Source of the DNA: JBAXTE01 sp037130365
GTDB taxonomy: Bacteria > Bacteroidota > Bacteroidia > Bacteroidales > WCHB1-69
Reading direction: 5' to 3'
Length of the DNA stretch: 64,000 nucleotides
NCBI GenBank assembly: GCA_037130365.1
Contig: JBAXTE010000003.1
Span: forward strand, 62,001 to 126,000
Position 1 is the first letter of the stretch; every line of letters begins with the position of its first letter. The notes beneath the pieces are model-generated. The model had not been told where the DNA came from. It was given only the letters and a program-made list of their open reading frames with translations, and did no database searches. Shown one piece after another: positions 18,129 to 27,154 of the stretch. A program made the translations under genes and the position numbers.

Positions 18129-20897
18129 TTATTTAAAAATATTAATTTCTGAAATTTCAGAATAGGTGTTTTTAGTGGCTAATGTATAAATTAAATATTT
18201 ATCCAGCAAATTATTAACATCCAGTTTCCTCTGTGACATAAATGCCATTTCTTGTAAGTTAGAGTTTGGTTTTTTATAATAGAAAGTCGATTTCATAGGA
18301 ATGCTAATACTTTTTTTAGAATCTGTTAATAAGTGTGTTATACAAATTTTCGTAATGTTTTCTTTGCTTTGGTTAATAAAAAGGGACTGGATAATTAATG
18401 TAGTATCATACTGATTTAAAGAAACTTTAAAATCTATAATTTTCAAACTATCAGTGGTGCTTTGGGTAAAATATTTTTGTTTTGCTTCAAATAATTTTGT
18501 GTAAAAATCATATAAATATACTCTGTTAATTTTCCCATCAAGCGAATATTCTAACTCTAATGGAGTAATAATATCACGGGCGGGATTAGCAAAATATAAT
18601 AAAATATTATTGTTTTGATAACAAACTTTTATAATGTTTTTCGGAAAATATCTCCAAAACATTGAAAGCATATTGTTAGTAAAAATATTGTTTTTCAATG
18701 AGTTATCGGTTTTCACCGAATCAGGGATTATTGAAATAAGTGTCGAGTCTACTAGAAACAATTCATTAATCAAATTTTGAGTATTAATGTACTTTTCGTA
18801 ATTTTTAATCTTTTCACCATTATCGGATTTAATAGTTTTAGCTAGTTTTAATAAATTCACCAATTTTGATTGATTGAAGAAGCTCTCGAAGCTATTAAAA
18901 TCATTATTGAAATATTGAGTTTCATTCAAGCTTTTTTCAAAAGACAGATTGGAGTCTATTATTTGTTTATTTATATTTGGTTCAACAACTAAATTATAAT
19001 GTTTAAAATAGTTTGAAATATCATTTAAAAGGACATTATTACTGTAAAAGTTTTGGCTGTACAATAGCGATGATTCTTTATTAATATTTGGAATTTTTTG
19101 GTAATAAAAGCTATTATTTTTGTAGTTTAATATTTGAAGAATTTCAACATTATTTCGATTAAATTTCTCAATTCGTCCTTCCGATATTTCATGATAAAAT
19201 TTATTAACAGTAGTTTCTCTGACAAATAATAAACCGATAATTAATGAGAAAAGGGCAAAAAGAAATGTTTTTTTTAATGCTGGATTTAGATTTTGCAGAA
19301 ATAAAATATCCGTTTTTATAGATAAAGAAGAGATAATAGACGTGATAATAAAACAGTAAAGCAAAACATTATTTATCCTTTCGGGTAGCTCTTGCGCATC
19401 TTCTATAGAGAAAAAAAAGATGGTGGAAATAATAAAAGTTAAACCCAAGAAGGATCCAAATATACACATTCTTTGAAAAATGGTTATTTTGAAAGAAGGC
19501 ATTATTTTGAAAAAATTAAGAATACAGATTACAATAAATAGGTTAATAATTAGCGCGTAATTAGTTAATATGGAAAAAGCAAATGTTAAGCTAGCTTTTG
19601 CTGAAATAAGCATAATGCCTGATAAATATGAAAAACTGATTTTATCTAAAATTGTTGGTAATTCTGGCGTGAATGACCTTAATTCACTACCTGAAGATAA
19701 AAGCACCGTTATAATAGGCAAAACGATAGAACTGATTATATAAATATGTTTTAGGCTATGTCTATTTTTACGATATGCCCAAATAAAAAACAGTAATCCA
19801 TACCAAAAGGCAATTCCAATCGATAATTCGTTTATGCCTATTAGAATAATTAGAAATAGAGATGCTTTGATAAGAAAAATATTAATATTGATTTTGTTGT
19901 TGAAATAATCTACTGTAACAGCAATCAGAAAATTTGTAAAAACAATTATAATTGAATATACGTATGCGCTTGCCATCCAAAAAAAAGCATAACTTGTAGA
20001 GTATAAATAATTTGCCCATAATAAAAACAAGATATTGGTTAAAAATAGGTATGTAAATATATTGGGTAGATTAAATGTTTTTTGAATTAAATAATAAAAT
20101 GAATAATACAATAAAACAATAACTATTATTGAGGATGCAAAATAGAATCTTTCGTCACCATAATAAAGCGGATTGAGAATGACGTATAGTAAATTAGAAA
20201 AATATCTTCCATCAATAAAATGATAAAAAACATAAGGCAATTTTAGCCCATACTCTTTAGCATATAAACTAATTTGATAATCTTCTGGGGTTGGGAAGGC
20301 ATAGAAAGATAAAAACACCAAAATAGCGATTAAACAAAACGATAGTGTGGTATAAAACAATTTGACTCCAAATAGAGTATGGATTTTTTTTGAAGCAAAC
20401 ATAATAATTGCGAGTACAAGGATAATAAATACAAGTATTAAATTTAAACTGGTTATTATCGGTAGAAATGTTTTGGAGATTAAAAACATACCCTTTTCGG
20501 CAATCGATGTTTGAATATCAATTGGAATTATTTGCTGCGATTTTGTTAACTTAATATGAAAAGTGTCGAGAAGTAATTCCTTATTTTTCCAATATGATAC
20601 TTCACATATAAGAGGTTCTTGTGATAATGTGTCTGAAGATATTAAAATGGACTTTAAGTAGTAATCATTGGTATTCCAAGTAGAATTATCTGATTTTTTT
20701 AATTCAAATTTTCTGTCAAAAGGACTAACTCCTATAAGTTTTATGGACTCACCATAGGTCGAAATATGGTTAATCTTTATACTTAACGGATAAATAATGT
20801 TTATTCTGTTTAAATAATAAAAAGTAACGGCAAAAAAGATCAGTAAGCCAGTTAGTGCAAATAGTATGTTTTTATAAGTAAAAATATTTTTAATCAA
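18129..20897 (-). CDS. Large GT-C-like membrane protein with extracytoplasmic domains at both ends
   Basis: This 922-residue protein contains, in order, an N-terminal anchor, the shared domain (YLNRINIIYPLSIKI, GVSPFDRKF, WNTNDYYL), a multi-spanning core with FPTPEDYQISL and DGRYFSNLL, and a soluble C-terminal region of about 350 residues. It begins with ISEGRIEKF, parallel to the DWSSGRIQSY tail of the protein at 11773. The long C-terminal region is unique in the window and rich in Asn, Ser and Lys. No in-frame ATG lies near the start and the first plausible codon is TTG at 20897. It is probably a GT-C-type transferase or a polymer-modifying enzyme. Confidence 0.68.
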   Translation of the reverse strand: MIKNIFTYKNILFALTGLLIFFAVTFYYLNRINIIYPLSIKINHISTYGESIKLIGVSPFDRKFELKKSDNSTWNTNDYYLKSILISSDTLSQEPLICEVSYWKNKELLLDTFHIKLTKSQQIIPIDIQTSIAEKGMFLISKTFLPIITSLNLILVFIILVLAIIMFASKKIHTLFGVKLFYTTLSFCLIAILVFLSFYAFPTPEDYQISLYAKEYGLKLPYVFYHFIDGRYFSNLLYVILNPLYYGDERFYFASSIIVIVLLYYSFYYLIQKTFNLPNIFTYLFLTNILFLLWANYLYSTSYAFFWMASAYVYSIIIVFTNFLIAVTVDYFNNKININIFLIKASLFLIILIGINELSIGIAFWYGLLFFIWAYRKNRHSLKHIYIISSIVLPIITVLLSSGSELRSFTPELPTILDKISFSYLSGIMLISAKASLTFAFSILTNYALIINLFIVICILNFFKIMPSFKITIFQRMCIFGSFLGLTFIISTIFFFSIEDAQELPERINNVLLYCFIITSIISSLSIKTDILFLQNLNPALKKTFLFALFSLIIGLLFVRETTVNKFYHEISEGRIEKFNRNNVEILQILNYKNNSFYYQKIPNINKESSLLYSQNFYSNNVLLNDISNYFKHYNLVVEPNINKQIIDSNLSFEKSLNETQYFNNDFNSFESFFNQSKLVNLLKLAKTIKSDNGEKIKNYEKYINTQNLINELFLVDSTLISIIPDSVKTDNSLKNNIFTNNMLSMFWRYFPKNIIKVCYQNNNILLYFANPARDIITPLELEYSLDGKINRVYLYDFYTKLFEAKQKYFTQSTTDSLKIIDFKVSLNQYDTTLIIQSLFINQSKENITKICITHLLTDSKKSISIPMKSTFYYKKPNSNLQEMAFMSQRKLDVNNLLDKYLIYTLATKNTYSEISEINIFK

Positions 20898-20962
20898 TTT
20901 ATTTTCTTTAATTATAACATAAGAATTTTTGAATTACTACGATTGCATTAATTAGCAAAGTG

Positions 20963-22315
20963 TTAGTTGAACAAATGTTTTACAAATTTAAACAAATTGT
21001 TAGAATTTGTAATGATGTATTTAGAAAATCCGAAAAATCTGTAATTTCTTAAAAAAACAAAGGGAATTGCGATAACTAAATACTTCTTCAAACTGATTTT
21101 TGATAATTTTGAAATTGGCATAGTGCCGTTTATTTGCTTTCGAAAATAACTCCAATTTTCAATGTTATAATCTATATTACTTGGGATTCTTGTCCCGGGA
21201 AAAGGAACTAATATCCCAAAAATAGGTTCTGTAGGATTTATTTTTGCAGCAAACTTAATCGTTTCCCAAATCGTTTTTTTTGTGTCTTCTGGATGTCCGA
21301 GTATGAAAAAGGCACCAGTGTTGATTTTGTATTTTTTGCATAAATTAAATGCAGTTAACACTTTTTCTTTAGTAATTCCTTTTCCAATAGATTTCATTAT
21401 TGCTTCACTGCCAGTTTCTACACCCATTTCTATTTTGCTTACACCAGCTAGTTTCAGTTTTTTAATTAAGACTTCATCAATAAAAGAAACATGTGTTTGA
21501 ATGTCCCATGATGTTTTTTCGGAGATGTTATTTTCAATCATTAAATCAAGTAGATTCAGCGATTCTGCTTTGTTTGTGCCAAAAGCTTCATCTCCAAAAG
21601 AAATTCGTTTTGGGTGAATATGTTCTATTATCCAATTAACTTCTGTAATAATATTTATAGCCGAACGTAATCGAACCGTTGTTCCATTTGGATTAAAACA
21701 AAAATAGCAATTAAACGGACAACCTCGCGATGATTGAATAAAATACTCCGTCGCTTTCGGGAGCATATCCCAAGCGGGCATTGGTAAACTATTTAAATTA
21801 TCAATTTTTGCTCTGGGTTTTGTTTGGATTATATCTCCATGAATATTCTTAAATGCTATTCCATCAATAGACACCCAATTGCGTTCACTATTATTTCTAA
21901 TAATTTCTAACAAAGTAACTTCTGATTCACCAATAGCGCAAAGATCAAACGATGAATATCTTTTTAGTGTTTCTACTGGAAGAGCAGATACGTGGGAGCC
22001 ACCAACGACAATTAAGCATTGGTTAGAATATCTTGCTTTAATTTCTTTTGCTAATATTGCAGCTTCCTCAAATTCGTATGTAAATGCTGAAATGCCAATA
22101 ACATCAGGCTTAAATTCCTCAATTTCAGCCAAAAGAGCCTTAAGATTTAATTGATCAAATTTAGCATCAATACACTTTATTGAAACATCGCTATTCGCTC
22201 GAACAAATCCCGCTAAGGTTGCTAATGAAGTGCGAACAAAATTGGGAGAATCGTATAAGGGTTCTACAATTTTATCGATATATGGAGTAGTTAATAGGAG
22301 TTTAAGATTTGTCAT
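20963..22315 (-). CDS. B12-binding-type radical SAM protein (BchE-like layout)
   Basis: This protein is about 450 residues long. The N-terminal cobalamin-binding-like domain includes LKLLLTTPYIDK, PDVIGISAFTYEFEEA and VVGGSHVSALP. The radical SAM core has RGCPFNCYFC (C199, C203, C206), then ISFGDEAFG and EMGVETGS, and later LVPFPGTRI. I choose the ATG at 22315, because the open frame upstream begins with TTG at 22372 and adds 19 unconserved residues. Such enzymes methylate or rearrange unactivated carbons. Here it sits among membrane glycosyltransferases, so a glycan or lipid-carrier substrate is plausible. Confidence 0.84.
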   Translation of the reverse strand: MTNLKLLLTTPYIDKIVEPLYDSPNFVRTSLATLAGFVRANSDVSIKCIDAKFDQLNLKALLAEIEEFKPDVIGISAFTYEFEEAAILAKEIKARYSNQCLIVVGGSHVSALPVETLKRYSSFDLCAIGESEVTLLEIIRNNSERNWVSIDGIAFKNIHGDIIQTKPRAKIDNLNSLPMPAWDMLPKATEYFIQSSRGCPFNCYFCFNPNGTTVRLRSAINIITEVNWIIEHIHPKRISFGDEAFGTNKAESLNLLDLMIENNISEKTSWDIQTHVSFIDEVLIKKLKLAGVSKIEMGVETGSEAIMKSIGKGITKEKVLTAFNLCKKYKINTGAFFILGHPEDTKKTIWETIKFAAKINPTEPIFGILVPFPGTRIPSNIDYNIENWSYFRKQINGTMPISKLSKISLKKYLVIAIPFVFLRNYRFFGFSKYIITNSNNLFKFVKHLFN

Positions 22316-22381
22316 TCTGCAATAGTGATTATTGAATTTTGTTGATAGCAAACTAAAGTCAGATGAATACAATTTGCAGTT

Positions 22382-23941
22382 TTAGTAAGCTTCAAAAATT
22401 CGGATATTAAAAGATTTATCAATAAAAAACTTTCTACCTGTTTGTGTACAATATTCAAATGTATAAGCCGGATGTGACATGAAATGTTTCTTGCTAAATA
22501 TTCGTTTTAAGTCAGACATATCATTGAACTTCTGATATTTGTTGATAAATGCATCTGGGTAGTGCTTAAAAAAACCAAAATTCAAAAGGAGATATTTGCC
22601 AGATAATAAATTTGTAGATTTGGTATCATTGTATAATTTATGGGAATTTATATCGTCAATATCGTAAAGACATTCTAATTCGGTAACCGAAGAATAGGTA
22701 ATATTGCTTGAATTTAATTTGTAATCAATTGCAATATTAATGGGGTATGCAATACTATTTAAATCTTTTATTACTTGATAATAATTGAAGCTTGCTAGTA
22801 CAATTAGGCTGAAAATTATCACTTTACGTGTCTTAAATTTTACTCTTTGAATAAAAATTAAACAAGTAATAATTATAAAAGGATAGTACATGTGTAGAAT
22901 TCTCCCATAGAACACCATAGACTGGAAAAAATAGACGTAAAACCCGTAAATAAAATATGCACTAATTCCTATTAAAGCAATAAAAGAAGCTTTGTTATAG
23001 GCTTTGTTGGCGAATAAATTGTATAAACCAACAACAAACAAAATTAGAATTAACACCCCATACCATTTCTCAACAAAATAGAAATATATCGCAAGGTATG
23101 CTATTCCTTCATTAGATGAACCTTGATTTATAGTAGTAGAAGACGATAGAATAAATTCAAGAAAAGATTTGTCAACTAACTGCATTGTAAGTTCTATGGT
23201 GAGCATAATAATGAGCATCGGTAAAAAAAACAAAAGATTTACTCTTGTAAACTCCCTAAAATTTGATCGATACAAATACATGATTAAACACACATTAATA
23301 AACAAAAACATAAAATAGCCATTATAAGTAAATATAGCTAATGCAAAGAATATCCCCGATAGTAGGATTTTTTTAAAATTTATGTTTTTAGAAGTAAGGA
23401 ACATTAAACTTAGTAAGTTCAATAATAGGCCATTTTCGTAGGGCAAAATATGTCGAATATAAATATTGAAATTACAAAAAACACCAATTAATATAACCCC
23501 AAGTATTGATACAGAATGATCAAAATCGAGATTTTTCAATATTTTATAAAAAACAATTAAACTTGCTATTGAAACTAGAATATTAAATCCCCCCAATACA
23601 TAAACAACATCATAAATTGTATAATCAGTGAGAAAGATGGATAACAGAAGTTTTGCTATACCTGTTTGAAAAAACCGAATTAATGTTTCTAGTATTGGTC
23701 CTGTTTGTAGTTCCATCGAATTATACCAAGTCAAAAAGTTTCCGGCAAGTAACGAATCGAAATTACGGTATATGTACGAATAAACTCCTTCGTCGGAGTC
23801 GCCAAGATAACCAACTCCTGAAACAAGAATTTTGCCTACTAAAAAAAACAGTAAGACTATGAATAACTGATAGTTCGGGTCTAAAATATATTTTTTTAAC
23901 TTTACCACATTAAGAATATTAATATTTAGAAATGAAGTCAA
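22382..23941 (-). CDS. GT-C glycosyltransferase, GT39/ArnT-like
   Basis: This protein of about 519 residues has roughly ten membrane segments. The first extracytoplasmic loop carries GDSDEGVYSY, the acidic DE motif that characterises PMT/ArnT-type GT-C enzymes using polyprenyl-phosphate sugars, followed by a GPILETL stretch. A soluble C-terminal portion of about 120 residues follows the membrane core. The start appears to be a TTG at 23941 overlapping the upstream TGA (TTGA), which couples it to the 289-residue gene. It should transfer a lipid-linked sugar on the outer face of the inner membrane. Confidence 0.78.
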   Translation of the reverse strand: MTSFLNINILNVVKLKKYILDPNYQLFIVLLFFLVGKILVSGVGYLGDSDEGVYSYIYRNFDSLLAGNFLTWYNSMELQTGPILETLIRFFQTGIAKLLLSIFLTDYTIYDVVYVLGGFNILVSIASLIVFYKILKNLDFDHSVSILGVILIGVFCNFNIYIRHILPYENGLLLNLLSLMFLTSKNINFKKILLSGIFFALAIFTYNGYFMFLFINVCLIMYLYRSNFREFTRVNLLFFLPMLIIMLTIELTMQLVDKSFLEFILSSSTTINQGSSNEGIAYLAIYFYFVEKWYGVLILILFVVGLYNLFANKAYNKASFIALIGISAYFIYGFYVYFFQSMVFYGRILHMYYPFIIITCLIFIQRVKFKTRKVIIFSLIVLASFNYYQVIKDLNSIAYPINIAIDYKLNSSNITYSSVTELECLYDIDDINSHKLYNDTKSTNLLSGKYLLLNFGFFKHYPDAFINKYQKFNDMSDLKRIFSKKHFMSHPAYTFEYCTQTGRKFFIDKSFNIRIFEAY

Positions 23942-24807
23942 ATATTTTTTTGTCTATTGTAATTTTTATTCATAAATAATAATCCATTAGACCAATTTTT
24001 AAAATTATAGGTATCGCAATTTGTGTGAATTGAATTAATATTTGATTGAGATTTAATTGAAATATTTTCATATTCCAAAAGTGTCTTTTTAAGATGAATC
24101 AGGAAAATAAATATTAGAATTGTAAGCAAAATATGAAAATATGAAAATCTCACAGATGCTTTAAGAACTTTAACTTGGATAAATTTATTTAAAAAAAATC
24201 TATTCAAAAAAGGAAGTTTTTTAACTGTATAGTTTACTACCCAAAAAGAGAATAACAACAATAGCACAAAAGAAAAACCAACGAATACCAAAATAAGATA
24301 TATGTTTATTATATTTAGGAACCATGCTCCCACAATGTTACTAATATTGACATAATTACATTTAATAACATACCCAATTTTTGTAAAAACATTACCGTTA
24401 GTGGTATAGTTTAACGTATAATAATTTTGCTTTTTTAGGGTTTTATCTGGTTTGCTTAAATCAACATTTAATAGATTTGTATTTATTTGTAGCTGGAGAA
24501 TATTATTTGCAACTACAGAATCGGGTATTATTAAAGTAAGGTTATTAAGGTAATAGTTTTCTAAGAAAATTGAAGATGTGTTCGCATTTGATAAAACGAC
24601 TTCCTTGTCAAAAACTGATTTCCCAATTATTTCTATGTTCTTTAAGGAATATTCTTTGCTACGAGTAGTAATTATAAGGTCTTCGTAAATGTTTATTTTA
24701 GAAAGGTAAACAATTCCCATTATTAATACAAAACACACTGTTACGCTCAAGGAAACTAATAAAACATTGAGTTTTTTTAAGTATTTTATTTTTTTAATTA
24801 TAGTCAT
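23938..24807 (-). CDS. Membrane protein with shared extracytoplasmic domain, GT-C core missing
   Basis: This 289-residue protein has an N-terminal anchor, the shared domain (YLSKINIYEDLIITT, GKSVFDKEV, LENYYLNN), two or three hydrophobic segments, and a short tail with FKNWSNGLLFMNKNY. The tail resembles the DWSSG tails of the GT-C-like proteins at 11773 and 14209. The ED and DGRY loop of those proteins is absent. It may be a shortened relative that kept both ends and lost the catalytic core, or a partner for the ArnT-like protein encoded immediately downstream. It is the first gene of the minus-strand block; no good promoter was found upstream. Confidence 0.62.
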   Translation of the reverse strand: MTIIKKIKYLKKLNVLLVSLSVTVCFVLIMGIVYLSKINIYEDLIITTRSKEYSLKNIEIIGKSVFDKEVVLSNANTSSIFLENYYLNNLTLIIPDSVVANNILQLQINTNLLNVDLSKPDKTLKKQNYYTLNYTTNGNVFTKIGYVIKCNYVNISNIVGAWFLNIINIYLILVFVGFSFVLLLLFSFWVVNYTVKKLPFLNRFFLNKFIQVKVLKASVRFSYFHILLTILIFIFLIHLKKTLLEYENISIKSQSNINSIHTNCDTYNFKNWSNGLLFMNKNYNRQKNI

Positions 24808-24870
24808 TGTCTTTTTTTGCGTAAAGGTTATAAATCATGTAAAATTCATAAATTTAATAGCTATTGTCCG

Positions 24871-24936
24871 ATAAATTTTCAATATTTTCAGCCCCTTTAT
24901 CTCCGCCAGTTGGCGGAGAAATATTGAAAATTTTAT
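24871..24936. repeat. Inverted repeat with 17-18 nt arms and internal GC palindrome
   Basis: The left arm ATAAATTTTCAATATTT (24871-24887) and right arm AAATATTGAAAATTTTAT (24919-24936) are reverse complements apart from one extra T. Between them lies the palindrome CTCCGCCAGTTGGCGGAG (24901-24918). Transcribed, this would form a long hairpin with an internal GC stem. It resembles the copies at 24948 and 34941 in having ATTGAAAA in the arm. Confidence 0.7.
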
Positions 24937-24947
24937 AAGAACCAATT

Positions 24948-25017
24948 GATTTTCAATGCTCCCCGAAATTTATCCCGCAATAGCGGGAGGGGATTAGGGG
25001 CAAAAGTATTGAAAATC
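24948..25017. repeat. Second inverted repeat with ATTGAAAA arms and internal GC palindrome
   Basis: The left arm GATTTTCAATGC (from 24948) pairs with ATTGAAAATC (25008-25017). Inside are CCCC/GGGG stretches and the palindrome TCCCGC-aata-GCGGGA (24973-24988). It is less perfect than the adjacent copy but has the same design. Confidence 0.62.
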
Positions 25018-25151
25018 ATGTCTAAATTTCAATTTCACAAACCAAGCCCTTAACAGAGCAATATCTTGTAATTTTGTGTTTATATGCATTATACAACAAT
25101 ATTATTAATTTATATCGGACAACACTGAAATTTTATAAATTTTAAAAACAA

Positions 25152-27143
25152 TTAATATAGTTTTTTCATTTTATCAACCACATTTAGGACTTCATCCCCA
25201 TCGAGGCCAACAACATCAAAGTACCACTGAAGTGCATTATGCCGAGGCTTGTTTTCTCTGTGAACCAGATTAAGGGCTGTTTCTCTATCCATTAATCCTT
25301 CCCGGATTTGTCTGGAACGGAAAGAGTCATTTTCTGTAAAGCCTTGCACGTGGTAATAAATATAATTATAAAATGCAGAAGTTCCATCATCCGTTCTCCA
25401 TGTTTGTAATGTTTCGGTGGGAAGCTCAAAATTGTACTCTTTATGAAGTGTGCTTAATATTTCGGATTCAACCCAAGGAATATAATGCCATAAAAAAACA
25501 TAATCATGTTTTTGAATATAGGTTGTAAAAAAAGCCAGTGAAGTATCAAAAAATGATGAATTAAAATAAGCTGGATTTTTAATATATTTACTAGCATAGA
25601 ATGACAAAAGTTTTGCTTTTTTCCAAGTTTCAAGGTTGTGTATTACTCCACCAGGATCTGCATCTTTAACGCCGCAATGTCCGGTTTTAAACTCATCAAC
25701 TTCTAGTTCGTTCCCCCTAAAAAAGAACATTAAATCAATCTTATACTTTTTCTTAAGTTGATCGGCATAAAACTCACATTGTTTGTCGCCCTCCATAAAC
25801 AGGGTAACCATTCCTGGATGAGGATCTTTCATCCAGGCTAAAATATTTTTACGGATATGGTCTCGCTTTTTTGTAATATCAGCGGAAACAACCAAATGTT
25901 CAATTCCGAGTTTTCCAAGAATTCTAGCTTGGTTTTTTCTTGCAATATCGGTAACCATACCCCAATCGTAGGTATAAGCTAAAGGCTGAAGTCCCATTTC
26001 TTTTTTCAGAAAATGAAGACCGTACGAACTATCTTTACCACCGCTGAACGCAGCCAAACAATCGGGTTCCCCGTTTGATTTTCGATATTTTGAAACAATT
26101 TTTTCTAATTCATCAATTCCTTTATACTTAATCGTTTTATGATCGTTGCAATAATTACAAACTCCTTTATCGTCAAATTTTATAAACGGTGTTGTGGCAG
26201 GAAGAATGCATTTGGTACAACGTTGAATGTTGTATATTTTTTCGTAATCGAAGTCGTGGGTTTTGAGTTTATCTAAATTATTTTTAACTGTATAAAGTTT
26301 TGTTGCTTCAGATTTTAACTCTGGTGCACTAAAATCAATATAACTAGGCGCGTTTTGGATATCACAATCAACATCTTGACTGTCAGAAATTGGTTCAAGG
26401 TCTGATTTTAGATCAATGACATCAATACAATTATTACTTACAATTAAAGCTGTTTGAGGTCTAAGTTGTTGTATTTTATCCTGTTGAGTTTTTATTTGAT
26501 CAAGTATAGCATTTAAAAATATTTTTTCAGAAGCAAAATACAACGTTTCATTTTTATCGTCGATTACATAATATAGTGAACCAGTATTAGTTGCCAATAT
26601 TAAGTTTTTGCTATTGGAATCGATTACGGCTATACTAGCTGCACCTTCAATATCTTTATAAAGTTTTTTTAGTGTGTTTCTATTTGAATTTGTTTGCAAA
26701 AGAAAACACAAATATTCTATGAGCGTTTTTGTGTCTAATTCTGGAGGCAAATCGGATTTTTGCATTATTTTCCATAACTCATCGGAATTTGTCACAATGC
26801 CGTTATGAACCAAAATTTTTGTTTTATCTGATGAAATTACTGGCTGATTATTAATTTGCAGTAATTGTGTACCGTGAGTTGCTATTCGCGAATGGCCTAT
26901 TGTTGCAAGTACATTTTGGTTCTCAACAGTACTAAGCAATTTTTTAAATTCGTTTGTTTTTGGCAGCTTTTTCCCATCTAAATCGGATTTGAGTAAATAA
27001 ATTGTATTTTCATTACTCAATATTGCAAGACCAGATGCTTCTTTCCCTCGGGAAAAAGATTCCTGCATTAATTTTTGAAACGTATTGTAATTTGAAAGAA
27101 AATTCTTTTCAGTAAAATTAAAATATCCTAAAATTCCACACAT
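25152..27143 (-). CDS. Fused class II glutaminase and PP-loop N-acetyl sugar amidotransferase (WbpG/PseA-like)
   Basis: This 663-residue protein has an N-terminal class II glutaminase domain (about residues 1-230) that starts MCGILGYF (Cys2) and includes TIGHSRIATHG and VHNGIV. From about residue 295 follows a sugar amidotransferase half: CTKCILPATTPFI with CNYC (a zinc-ribbon-like CxxC pair), the PP-loop SGGKDSS, and MVTLFMEGDKQCEFYA. The WbpG/WbuX/PseA family makes acetamidino sugars from N-acetyl sugars and usually obtains ammonia from a separate HisH-like glutaminase. Here the glutaminase is fused and of a different class. The product is likely a sugar with an amidino group, for a surface glycan. 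Confidence 0.85.
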   Translation of the reverse strand: MCGILGYFNFTEKNFLSNYNTFQKLMQESFSRGKEASGLAILSNENTIYLLKSDLDGKKLPKTNEFKKLLSTVENQNVLATIGHSRIATHGTQLLQINNQPVISSDKTKILVHNGIVTNSDELWKIMQKSDLPPELDTKTLIEYLCFLLQTNSNRNTLKKLYKDIEGAASIAVIDSNSKNLILATNTGSLYYVIDDKNETLYFASEKIFLNAILDQIKTQQDKIQQLRPQTALIVSNNCIDVIDLKSDLEPISDSQDVDCDIQNAPSYIDFSAPELKSEATKLYTVKNNLDKLKTHDFDYEKIYNIQRCTKCILPATTPFIKFDDKGVCNYCNDHKTIKYKGIDELEKIVSKYRKSNGEPDCLAAFSGGKDSSYGLHFLKKEMGLQPLAYTYDWGMVTDIARKNQARILGKLGIEHLVVSADITKKRDHIRKNILAWMKDPHPGMVTLFMEGDKQCEFYADQLKKKYKIDLMFFFRGNELEVDEFKTGHCGVKDADPGGVIHNLETWKKAKLLSFYASKYIKNPAYFNSSFFDTSLAFFTTYIQKHDYVFLWHYIPWVESEILSTLHKEYNFELPTETLQTWRTDDGTSAFYNYIYYHVQGFTENDSFRSRQIREGLMDRETALNLVHRENKPRHNALQWYFDVVGLDGDEVLNVVDKMKKLY

Positions 27144-27154
27144 AGTATCACGTA

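Larger units (their letters stand above)
24808..25151. other. Intergenic region with two nested inverted repeats
   Basis: This 344-nt gap separates two minus-strand blocks. No credible coding frame is seen. It holds two consecutive inverted repeats (listed separately), each with a GC-rich palindrome in the centre. The rest is AT-rich and without recognised signals. Confidence 0.6.
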
